NCBI RefSeq assembly: GCF_011694815.1
Contig: NZ_CP050177.1
Location: forward strand, 2,283,001-2,347,000
From: Streptomyces liangshanensis
Lineage (GTDB): Bacteria > Actinomycetota > Actinomycetes > Streptomycetales > Streptomycetaceae
DNA length: 64,000 nucleotides
Direction of reading: 5' to 3'
Shown here: piece by piece, positions 45,173 to 55,230 of the stretch
Layout: every line of letters begins with the position of its first letter
Numbering within the stretch: the stretch's first letter is position 1
Notes under the pieces: generated by a model
What the model saw: the letters and a program-made list of their open reading frames with translations, nothing else
The model's database searches: none
Told to the model about the DNA's origin: nothing
Translations under genes and position numbers: made by a program

Positions 45173-45260
45173 AAGGGCACCAGACGCCCTCCCGCAGCCC
45201 CTCTGACCTGCGATGACAACGCGCATTCAGATGATCACCATCAGCGATCACGGCAATTTC

Positions 45261-45280
45261 CTTAAGGTTCTCTTAAGGTT
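45261..45280. repeat. 11-bp-phased direct repeat CTTAAGGTT
   Basis: CTTAAGGTT occurs at 45261-45269 and again at 45272-45280, an 11-bp repeat distance typical of sites for OmpR/PhoP-type regulators. It is about 175 bp upstream of the HATPase gene and 50 bp after the enoyl-CoA hydratase stop. Confidence 0.5.
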
Positions 45281-45329
45281 GCGATAAGCCGTGCGCGCGG
45301 TTGACGAGAGCCGGGAGCAGAAGGGCCGA

Positions 45330-46100
45330 TCAGAGGAAGGTCGCCTTGCCGGGACCGTCCTCCACGAACGAGCGCATCCCGCGCTCCCGGTCCTCCGTCG
45401 CGAACAGGCTTGCGAACCAGGTGCGTTCGATCGCGAGGCCCGTCTCCAGGTCCGTCTCCAGACCCGCGTCGACGCTCTCCTTGGCGGCGCGCAGCGCCAG
45501 AGCGGGCCCCTGGGCGAGCTTCGCCGCCCACGCGTGCGCCTGCTCGTACACCTCGGCGGCGGGGACCACCCGGTCGACCAAGCCGATCGCCAGGGCCTCG
45601 TCGGCCCGTACCTGACGGCCCGTGAAGATGAGGTCCTTGGCGCGGGAGGGGCCGATCAGCCGGGCCAGCCGCTGGGTGCCGCCGGCGCCCGGGATCAGGC
45701 CCAGCAGGATCTCGGGCTGGCCGAGCTTCGCGTTGTCGGCGGCGATCCGGTAGTCCGCGCAGAGCGTCAACTCGCAGCCCCCGCCGAGCGCGTAGCCGGT
45801 GACGGCCGCGACGACGGGCTTGGGGATGCGGGCGACGGCGGTGAACGCCTCCTGGAGGGCCCGGGAGCGCAGCACCATCGCCGCGTGGTCCATGTCCCGC
45901 ATCTCCTTGATGTCGGCGCCGGCCGCGAAGACCTTCTCGCCGCCGTACAGGATCACGGCCCGTACGTCGTCACGGCGGCCGGCCTCGCCGGCCAGCTCGC
46001 GCAGCCGGTCCTGGATCGAGGCGTTCAGCGCGTTCATCGGGGGACGGTCGAGCCGGATCGTGCCGACGCCGTCGGAGACTTCGAGGTTCACGGTAGCCAT
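45330..46100 (-). CDS. Enoyl-CoA hydratase/isomerase family protein
   Basis: 256 aa, normal for a crotonase. Oxyanion-hole segments FAAGADIKEM and TGYALGGGCELTLCADYRIA, and the catalytic pair in CELTLCAD and GQPEILLGLIPGAGGTQRL are all present, so it should be a true hydratase. The opening TIRLDRPPMNALN is standard. It stands alone with no beta-oxidation partner next to it. Confidence 0.93.
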   Translation of the reverse strand: MATVNLEVSDGVGTIRLDRPPMNALNASIQDRLRELAGEAGRRDDVRAVILYGGEKVFAAGADIKEMRDMDHAAMVLRSRALQEAFTAVARIPKPVVAAVTGYALGGGCELTLCADYRIAADNAKLGQPEILLGLIPGAGGTQRLARLIGPSRAKDLIFTGRQVRADEALAIGLVDRVVPAAEVYEQAHAWAAKLAQGPALALRAAKESVDAGLETDLETGLAIERTWFASLFATEDRERGMRSFVEDGPGKATFL

Positions 46101-46130
46101 GGGAGGCAGGTTAACGGGGATTAACGGAGG

Positions 46131-46167
46131 CGGGCCCGGTGCACTTGGTCACAGTGCGCCGGGCCCG
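46131..46167 (-). terminator. Hairpin after the second L,D-transpeptidase gene
   Basis: CGGGCCCGGTGCAC (46131-46144) pairs with GTGCGCCGGGCCCG (46154-46167) over 14 bp with one wobble, 58 bp beyond the stop of the minus-strand gene ending at 46226. Confidence 0.6.
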
Positions 46168-46225
46168 GCCGTTCAAGGGGTCGTACGAGTGGTGCGTACG
46201 GGTGGTGCGTACGGTGGAGGCGGAC

Positions 46226-47506
46226 CTACTTCGTCCACTCCGCCCAGGACATGTTCCAGCCGTTGAGGCCGTTGTCCGGGGCGATCTGCTTGTCCTTGGA
46301 GTTCTTGACGATCACCACGTCGCCGATGATCGACTCGTTGAAGAACCACGCCGACGGCGTGCCGTTCTTGCCGCCGCCTCGCAGGTCCCGCAGCCCCACG
46401 CAGCCGTGGCTGACGTTGGCGGAGCCGAACGTCCCCGAGGACGCCCAGTAGTTGCCGTGCACGAAGGTGCCCGAGGTGGACAGCCGGATCGCGTGCGGCA
46501 CGTCCTTGATGTCGTACTCGCCGCCGAAGCCGACGGTCGCGCCGTTCATGCGCGTGACCTCGTACTTCTCGCTCATCACCATCTGGCCGTTGTACGTGGT
46601 GGTCGACGGCGCGCCCGCGGTGATCGGGATGTTCTTGATCTGCTTGCCGTCCCGCACGACCTTCATCGTGTGGGCCTTCGCGTCGACCGTCGAGACCTGG
46701 CTGCGGCCGATGGTGAACGAGAACGTCTTGGCCTGCTCGCCGTAGACGCCCGGGCGCCCCTCGACCCCGTCGAGGTTGAGCTTGACGGTCACCTTCGTGC
46801 CCGCGGCCCAGTACCTCTCGGGCCGGAAGTCCAGCCGGTCGTTGCCGAACCAGTGGCCCTCGACGGGTACGGACGGCTCCGCCGTCACCGTGATGGCCTT
46901 CTCCACGGCGTCGGGCTCGGTGATGCCCCGGGAGAAGTTGATCGAGACCGGCATGCCGACGCCGACGGTCGAACCGTTCTCCGGCGTGTACTGGCCGATG
47001 AAGGTGTTCTGCGGCACGAGCGTCGTGAAGGTGGTGTCCTTGGCGGACTCCCGGCCGTCGGCGTCCTTGGCTATCGCGTGCACCTTGTACTTGGTCGAAC
47101 CCGCGAGGTGCTGGGTCGGCTCCCAGTCGGCGCCGTTCGGGGTCGTCTTCCCCTCGACCACGTTGCCCTTGTCGTCCTTGACGACGACCGAGGTCAACTT
47201 GCCCTTGTCGGCCGAGACCTTGAGGACCCCGGTCGTGGCGACGGACTTGGAGCCGTCCTTGGGGGCGACCGTCACGACCGCGACGGACGCGGCGTTCCGT
47301 ACCGCCGCCGCGTCCTTGGTGCCGCCCTTCTCACCGGGGGCGCTCTTGTCGGCGCTGTCGCCGCCGCCCCCGCACGCGGTGACCACCAGGAGCAATCCTC
47401 CCAGCGCGAGCGCCGTCAGCCCGCGCTTCCCGCGTCCCCGTCCCCGGCCCTGTGGCCCGGGCACGGCTCCCACCGAAGTCCCCGATATCGGCACGCCGTT
47501 CACCAT
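46226..47506 (-). CDS. L,D-transpeptidase lipoprotein with Ig-like domains (second of three)
   Basis: 426 aa from the ATG at 47506 with AGGGGAG upstream. Lipobox VVTAC. Two Ig-like domains (SVAVVTVAPKDGSKSV; TPENGSTVGVGMPVSINFSRGI, HWFGNDRLDFRPERYW) lead to the YkuD domain with HGNYWASSGTFGSANVSHGCVGL, the nucleophile being the cysteine in SHGCVGL. The architecture is that of LdtMt2-type enzymes making 3-3 cross-links. Adjacent to and clearly paralogous with the gene at 47648. Confidence 0.94.
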   Translation of the reverse strand: MVNGVPISGTSVGAVPGPQGRGRGRGKRGLTALALGGLLLVVTACGGGGDSADKSAPGEKGGTKDAAAVRNAASVAVVTVAPKDGSKSVATTGVLKVSADKGKLTSVVVKDDKGNVVEGKTTPNGADWEPTQHLAGSTKYKVHAIAKDADGRESAKDTTFTTLVPQNTFIGQYTPENGSTVGVGMPVSINFSRGITEPDAVEKAITVTAEPSVPVEGHWFGNDRLDFRPERYWAAGTKVTVKLNLDGVEGRPGVYGEQAKTFSFTIGRSQVSTVDAKAHTMKVVRDGKQIKNIPITAGAPSTTTYNGQMVMSEKYEVTRMNGATVGFGGEYDIKDVPHAIRLSTSGTFVHGNYWASSGTFGSANVSHGCVGLRDLRGGGKNGTPSAWFFNESIIGDVVIVKNSKDKQIAPDNGLNGWNMSWAEWTK

Positions 47507-47647
47507 GGTCGTCTCCCCTCGCACGGCCTGGCCCCGCCACGGCCCGCACTCTCGCGCGCCGATCGCACGCGCCCAGCGTCAGACAATCACATCGCGTGCA
47601 TGGGGAAGATCTCGCGATTGTCACCGTTCCGTCCCAACGGGCGCAGG

Positions 47648-48868
47648 TCAGTGGAGTGCGGAGCCCGCTTTCCACGCGGGCCAGTCCATGTTCCAACCGC
47701 CGAGTCCGTTGTCGGGGGCGACGATCCGGTCGCGTGAGCGGACCACCTCGACCACGTCACCGATCAGGGTCCGGTCGAAGAACCAGCCGGCCGGCGTGTC
47801 CTCGCCGCCGCCCTTGACGTCCAGCAGCCCGACACACCCGTGGCTGACGTTGGCGGAGCCGAACGTGGCGGGCGCGGCCCAGTAGTTGCCGTGCAGGAAG
47901 GTGCCGGAGGTCGTCAGCCGGATCGCGTGCGGCACGTCCTTGATGTCGTACTCCCCGCCGAAGCCCACCGTCCTGCCGTCCATGCGGGTGACGTCGTGCA
48001 GCTCCGTGACCACCATCTTCCCGTTGTACGTGGGGGTCTTGGCGGCGCCCGCCGTGATCGGCAGCGTCGAGATCAGCTCGCCGTCGCGCCGTACCTCCAT
48101 CGTGTGCTTCTCCGCGTCCACGAGGGAGATCTGCGAGCGGCCCACGGTGAAGCCGGTCGTCCGCTCCTGGATGCCGAGGACGCCCGGCGCGGCCTCGACG
48201 TCCCGGAGCCGGACCGCGACGGTCACCTCGGTGCCCGGCGCCCAGTACCCCCGCGGCCGGAAGTCGAGCCGCTCGTCGCCGAACCAGTGGCCGACGACCT
48301 CGACCGGCGGGTCCGAGGTGACCTCGATGGCCCGCTCGACGGCCGCGCGGTCGCGGATCGTCCGGTTGAAGTCGAAGGAGACGATCATCCCGGCGCCCAC
48401 GGTGGAGCGGTTCTCGGGCGAGAAGTAGCCGATGAAGCGGTCCTTGGGGACGGCCGTCGTGAAGGTGGTGTGCCGGGCGGAGCGCCGGCCCGCGCCGTCG
48501 ACGGCGACCGCGTCGACGCTGTACTTGGCCGACGGCGCGACCCGCGCGCCGCTCGCCGGCCGCCAGGACCGGCGGTCCGGGGACGTACGGCCCGGCAGCT
48601 CGGTGCGCCGCCCGTCCTCGATCCGCGCCACCGTGACGCGCTCGATGCGGCCGTCCGGCACCCGCACCTCGATCCGCCCGGACACCCGGACGGACTTCGC
48701 GCCGTCCTCGGGGGTGATCCGGATCGTGTCGCCCGGGGCCCCCGACTTCCCTTCGAGCAGGCCCCCGCTCCCGGTGCATCCCGCGAGCCCGGCGAGGGCC
48801 GCCACCAGTCCCGCTCCTGCCAGGGCGACGGCCGCGCCGGTCCTTGCCCGCTTCAGTACGTGTCTCAC
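47648..48868 (-). CDS. L,D-transpeptidase lipoprotein with Ig-like domains (third of three)
   Basis: 406 aa from the GTG at 48868, which gives a proper lipoprotein signal (RHVLKRARTGAAVALAG, lipobox LAGC). A GTG at 48886 sits closer to GGAGGGG and cannot be ruled out. It has the same build as the neighbour: an Ig-like domain (IRITPEDGAKSVRVSGRIEV), a second Ig-like domain (SPENRSTVGAGMIVSFDFNRTI, HWFGDERLDFRPRGYW), then YkuD with HGNYWAAPATFGSANVSHGCVGLLD. 141 bp separate the two genes, so each may have its own promoter. Confidence 0.93.
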   Translation of the reverse strand: MRHVLKRARTGAAVALAGAGLVAALAGLAGCTGSGGLLEGKSGAPGDTIRITPEDGAKSVRVSGRIEVRVPDGRIERVTVARIEDGRRTELPGRTSPDRRSWRPASGARVAPSAKYSVDAVAVDGAGRRSARHTTFTTAVPKDRFIGYFSPENRSTVGAGMIVSFDFNRTIRDRAAVERAIEVTSDPPVEVVGHWFGDERLDFRPRGYWAPGTEVTVAVRLRDVEAAPGVLGIQERTTGFTVGRSQISLVDAEKHTMEVRRDGELISTLPITAGAAKTPTYNGKMVVTELHDVTRMDGRTVGFGGEYDIKDVPHAIRLTTSGTFLHGNYWAAPATFGSANVSHGCVGLLDVKGGGEDTPAGWFFDRTLIGDVVEVVRSRDRIVAPDNGLGGWNMDWPAWKAGSALH

Positions 48869-49019
48869 GCACCGCCCAACGACCACCCCCCTCCGGGGGA
48901 AACGTGAGGGCGGGGTCCCATGAGGGAAGAAGAGAGGGAGGACCACGCGAGGAGAGCCACGGCCGGGACGCCGTGGGCACCGATCCGCGAGGCCGGACGA
49001 GTCGCGGGAGGCCGGTCAG

Positions 49020-51415
<2,396 letters not shown>

Positions 51416-51419
<4 letters not shown>

Positions 51420-52063
51420 CCGAGGATGCCCCGGTCGTACGCCACCGCGACCGCCGCCGCCCGGTCCTTGACGCCGAGCTTCGCGTAGAGGTGCGTCAGA
51501 TGGGTCTTCACCGTCGCCTCGCTGATGAAGAGTTCGGCGGCGATCCCCCGGTTCGGGGTGCCCTTGGCGACCAGCGCCAGGACCTCGCGCTCGCGGGCGG
51601 ACAGCGGTTCCTCGCGGGCGGCGGCCGGGGTCCTGACCCGGGAGACCAGCCGGGAGGCGACCGCGGGTGAGAGGACCGTGCGCCCGTCGGCCGCCGCCCG
51701 CACGGCGGTGAACAGCTCCTCGCGGGGCGCGTCCTTGAGCAGGTAGCCGGTGGCGCCCGCCTCGATCGCGGGCAGGGTGTCGCTGTCCGTGTCGTACGTG
51801 GTGAGGACCAGGACCTTGGACCGGGCGCCGCGGCGGGTGAGTTCGGCGATCGCGTCGACCCCGCCGCCGCCCGGCATCCGCAGGTCCATCAGGACGACGT
51901 CGGGGTCGAGACGGGTGGCCAGATCCACGCCCGCCACCCCGTCCGCCGCCTCGCCGAGCACCTCGAAGCCGGGAGCGGAGTCGAACATGCCGCGCAGGCC
52001 GTCCCGTACGACGGGATGGTCGTCGACGACGATGAGGGTGATGGTGCGCTGCGGGTCAGCCAT
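51416..52063 (-). CDS. NarL/LuxR-type response regulator
   Basis: 215 aa. Receiver with DD at 14-15, phosphoacceptor D60 (VVLMDLRMP), Thr in VLVLTTYD and Lys in GYLLKDA. LuxR output LSAREREVLALVAKGTPNRGIAAELFISEATVKTHL. It starts 8 bp inside the 3' end of the kinase gene, so the two are coupled. Likely regulates the ABC-2 exporter that forms the head of this gene group. Confidence 0.94.
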
Positions 52064-53354
52064 GGCGGACCAACGGTACGCGAGCGGACACCGCCGTCCC
52101 CTCGCCCTCCCCCGATTCGACGGTCACCGCGCCCGCGACCCGCTCGGCGCGGGCGCGCATCCCGTCCAGCCCGAAGCCGCCCGTCCCGGAGCGCGGGGCG
52201 AGCGCCGCCGGGTCGAAGCCGAGGCCGTCGTCGCGTACGTCGAGGCACACCTCGTCCCCCATGTACGAGAGGGTGACGCCGACCCGGCCGGCCCGGGCGT
52301 GGCGCGCGGTGTTGGCCAGTGCCTCCTGGGCGATACGGAGGAGGGTGGACGCCACCTCGTCGTGGAGCGGCTCCTCCGTGCCGGTCACGGTGAACCCGGC
52401 CCGTACCCCGGTGCGTTCGGCCCAGGCGACGACGGTCTTCCTGAGCGCCTCGGGCAGCGCGTCGGCATCCAGCTCGGCCGGGCTCAGGTTCTGCACCGAC
52501 CTGCGGGCCTCGCCGAGGCTGTGCCGGGCGAGGGCGGTGGCCCGCGCCACGTGCGCGCGAACGAGGTCGGGGTCCCGCGTGCCGGTGACGACCTGGAGCT
52601 GGGCGATGATCCCGGTCAGCCCCTGCGCGATGGTGTCGTGGATCTCGGCGGCGAGGCGGCGGCGCTCGTCGGCGACGCCGGCCTCCCGGGCCTGGACGAG
52701 GAGCTGGGCGTGGAGTCCGGCGTTCTCCGCGAGGGCCAGCTCCAGCCGGGCGTTGGCGCGTTCCAGCTCGGCGATGGTGGCCGCCTTCTCCTCGGCGACC
52801 TCGGCCTCCTTGGAGCCGAGGTGCGCGAAGAGGAGGGCGAGCGAGCTGTTGATGACGAAGAGCCCGCCGAAGAGCACCCAGCCGAGGGGTCCCTGGGGCG
52901 GCAGTCCGCCGGACTGCGAGCCCGCCAGGGTCAGGGCGGTGATGAGCAGCCCCGCCTTCACCGCGCGCCTGGGCAGGAGGTGGGAGACGTCGAAGTAGCC
53001 GGTCGCGGCGAAGACGGCGAAGAGCGGGTTGAGCCAGGTCAGCACGAACGCGAGCGTGGTGCGCGCGGTGTAGTAGACCGGGGCGGACAGTGTGCGGTCC
53101 GGCCGGTGCCTGGCCCGGCCCCACCACAGTTGGAGTCCGAACGCGGCGAGGACGAGCACCCCCGCCGCGTACAGCTCGCCGCGTGTCATCGCGAAGACCT
53201 CGGCGACGGCGGCGGAGATCAGGGTGGAGACGGTCAGCAGGACGTACGCGCCCCAGCGGTAGAACTGCTCCCACCGCGATGCCAGGAAGGCCCCGGCGGG
53301 CGTGGTGTCCCGGGTGGTGGCCGCCGGGGCGGTGGCGGCTTCCGTGCCTGTCAT
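52056..53354 (-). CDS. DesK-type sensor histidine kinase
   Basis: 432 aa from the ATG at 53354. About five to six membrane helices (35-190) are followed by a coiled coil (SKEAEVAEEKAATIAELERAN). Then HisKA_3 DERRRLAAEIHDTIAQGLTGII, N-box AQEALANTARHA and G-box GTGGFGLDGMRARAERV. 38 bp downstream of the ABC-2 permease gene and overlapping the regulator: an exporter-kinase-regulator operon, the arrangement used for antibiotic or lipid stress sensing in Gram-positive bacteria. Confidence 0.93.
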   Translation of the reverse strand: MTGTEAATAPAATTRDTTPAGAFLASRWEQFYRWGAYVLLTVSTLISAAVAEVFAMTRGELYAAGVLVLAAFGLQLWWGRARHRPDRTLSAPVYYTARTTLAFVLTWLNPLFAVFAATGYFDVSHLLPRRAVKAGLLITALTLAGSQSGGLPPQGPLGWVLFGGLFVINSSLALLFAHLGSKEAEVAEEKAATIAELERANARLELALAENAGLHAQLLVQAREAGVADERRRLAAEIHDTIAQGLTGIIAQLQVVTGTRDPDLVRAHVARATALARHSLGEARRSVQNLSPAELDADALPEALRKTVVAWAERTGVRAGFTVTGTEEPLHDEVASTLLRIAQEALANTARHARAGRVGVTLSYMGDEVCLDVRDDGLGFDPAALAPRSGTGGFGLDGMRARAERVAGAVTVESGEGEGTAVSARVPLVRHG

Positions 53355-53392
53355 GGCCCCAGTGTGCCCGCCCCCGGAGGCGGCCCCGTGGC

Positions 53393-54148
53393 TCACTCCC
53401 ACCGGAACCAGCGGACCGCTCCGGCGGTCAGCGCGACCGTCCACAGCGCCAGGACCCCCAGGTGCGCCCAGCTTGGCCAGTCGCCGCGCACGGCCTGGTC
53501 GAGGGCCGCCGAGCCGGCGCCGAAGGGGGTGTACGTGACGAGGTGCCGCAGGAGGCCGGGCATCGTCTGGACCGGCACCCACACCCCGGCGGTGAACATG
53601 GCCGGGAAGAAGACGGCCGACCCGATGGCCTGCGCGGCCTTCCCCGTACGGGAGACGGCGCAGACCAGCGCGCCCAGGGCGAGGGCGGCCGCCGCCGCGA
53701 GGACCAGGGCGAGGACGTACCCGGCGGGCTGTCCCGGCAGCCGTACGCCGAAGGCGGCGCGGCCCACGGCGACGACCAGGACGGCGGAGCACAGGGCGCT
53801 CGCGCCGAGGACCGCCAGCTGGGCGGCGAGCAGGGCGGCGGGGCGTACGGGCGTGGTCGACAGCCGCCGCAGGATGCCCCGCTCGCGGTAGCCGGTGAGG
53901 ACGGGGGGCATGGCCTGGAGCCCGGCCATGATCAGCGCGAGCAGGACGGCGACGGGCACGTACAGGTCGATCACGCGGCGGCCCCCGAGGGCGGCGTCCG
54001 GGTCGCGGAAGGACGGGATCAGCCCGAGGACCGTCATCAGGACGGTCGGGAAGGCGACGACCCAGAAGAGGAAGGCGGGCTCGCGGGCGAAGAGGCGGGC
54101 CTCGGTCCTGAGGACGGCGAGGGAGGCGGACGTGGCGGTTCCGGACAT
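53393..54148 (-). CDS. ABC-2 type transporter permease
   Basis: 251 aa with six membrane segments: an amphipathic start (LAVLRTEARLFAREPAFLFWVVAFPTVLM), VLLALIMAGLQAMPPVL, RERGILRRLSTTPVRP (the coupling loop) and the ABC-2 signature stretch FFPAMFTAGVWVPVQTMP. It starts 1 bp after the stop of the ATPase gene. Together they form a drug- or lipid-type exporter. Confidence 0.92.
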   Translation of the reverse strand: MSGTATSASLAVLRTEARLFAREPAFLFWVVAFPTVLMTVLGLIPSFRDPDAALGGRRVIDLYVPVAVLLALIMAGLQAMPPVLTGYRERGILRRLSTTPVRPAALLAAQLAVLGASALCSAVLVVAVGRAAFGVRLPGQPAGYVLALVLAAAAALALGALVCAVSRTGKAAQAIGSAVFFPAMFTAGVWVPVQTMPGLLRHLVTYTPFGAGSAALDQAVRGDWPSWAHLGVLALWTVALTAGAVRWFRWE

Positions 54149-54149
54149 G

Positions 54150-55085
54150 TCAGGCCTTCTCTTCTTCGGTGAGGGTGCCGGCGGGCCCGCCCGGCGCGGT
54201 GAGGTCGAGGAACGCGTCGTCCAGCGTCGCGTCGGTGATCCGCAGCTGACGGGCCGTGACGTGGTGGCGGGCCAGCAGGGAGACGACCGCGTCGACCGTC
54301 TCGTCCGTACCGTTGATGACGATCCGGCCGTCCGTCGTCTCCACGGAGGCGGCCTGGGGCAGCCCCGCCAGCTCGCCGTCGTCCAGCGGGCGGGACGGGA
54401 CGAAGGAGATGACGGTGGAAGCGGTGGAGCGGCTGATCAGCCCGGCCGGGGTGTCCAGGGCCGCGACCCGGCCCCGGTCGATGACGGCGACCCGGTCGCA
54501 GAGCCGCTGGGCCTCCTCCATGAAATGGGTGACGAGCAGCACCGTCACCCCGGAGTCCCTGATCTCCTCGATCAGGCTCCAGGTGTCGCGCCGGGCGCGT
54601 GGGTCGAGACCGGTGGTCAGCTCGTCGAGGACGACGACCCGCGGGGAGCCGATGAGGGCGAGCGCGATGAACAGCCGCTGCTTCTGGCCGCCCGACAGCT
54701 TCGCGAAGCGCGTCCGGAGCACGGCTTCGAGGCCGAGGCGCTCCGCGAGGGGCCGCCAGGCGGCGGGCGCGCGGTGGAACGCGGCGTACAGCTCCAGCGC
54801 CTCGCGCACGGTCAGTTTGGGCTGGAGTTCGCTCTCCTGGAGCTGGGCCCCGAGGATCCGGGTCACCTTTTCGTGGTCGGACACCGGGTCGAGCCCGGCC
54901 ACCCGGACCGTACCGGCGTCCGGGGTCCTGAGCCCCTCCACGCACTCGACGGTGGTCGTCTTGCCGGCGCCGTTGGACCCGAGGATGCCGAAGATCTCCC
55001 CCTCGCCGACCGAGAAGGACACCCCGTCGACGGCGGTCCTGCCGCCGTAGGCCTTGCGCAGGCCGTTCACTTCGATGATCGCCAT
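54150..55085 (-). CDS. ABC transporter ATP-binding protein (DrrA/CcmA type)
   Basis: 311 aa. Walker A GSNGAGKTTT, Q-loop AQLQES, signature KLSGGQKQRL, Walker B VVVLDELTTGLD and H-loop VTHFMEE. The C-terminal 80 residues form the DUF4162-like extension usual in drug exporters. The Walker B region has DEL where DEP is common; the catalytic Glu is intact. First gene of the exporter-kinase-regulator operon, opposite a large palindrome and the divergent ABC exporter. Confidence 0.94.
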   Translation of the reverse strand: MAIIEVNGLRKAYGGRTAVDGVSFSVGEGEIFGILGSNGAGKTTTVECVEGLRTPDAGTVRVAGLDPVSDHEKVTRILGAQLQESELQPKLTVREALELYAAFHRAPAAWRPLAERLGLEAVLRTRFAKLSGGQKQRLFIALALIGSPRVVVLDELTTGLDPRARRDTWSLIEEIRDSGVTVLLVTHFMEEAQRLCDRVAVIDRGRVAALDTPAGLISRSTASTVISFVPSRPLDDGELAGLPQAASVETTDGRIVINGTDETVDAVVSLLARHHVTARQLRITDATLDDAFLDLTAPGGPAGTLTEEEKA

Positions 55086-55139
55086 GGCAACCAGGGTCCC
55101 GGGCGGCGGCTCCGTACGGCATCGGCCATCACGCTCGAA

Positions 55140-55167
55140 CCGGCATCAGCCGATCGGTTGATGCCGG
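55140..55167. promoter_or_regulatory. 28-bp nested palindrome between two divergent ABC exporters
   Basis: CCGGCATCA (55140-55148) mirrors TGATGCCGG (55159-55167), and between them CCGATCGG (55150-55157) is itself palindromic. Only the pair 55149/55158 breaks the symmetry. It lies 55 bp from the minus-strand ATPase start and 64 bp from the plus-strand exporter start. Size and place fit an operator for a dimeric or double-dimeric repressor; no TetR gene adjoins. Confidence 0.65.
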
Positions 55168-55230
55168 GTCCGCCGGATGTCGCGAAAACCACATGAGGGA
55201 TGTCAGTGGTGAACCGTAGGCTCGCCCCTG

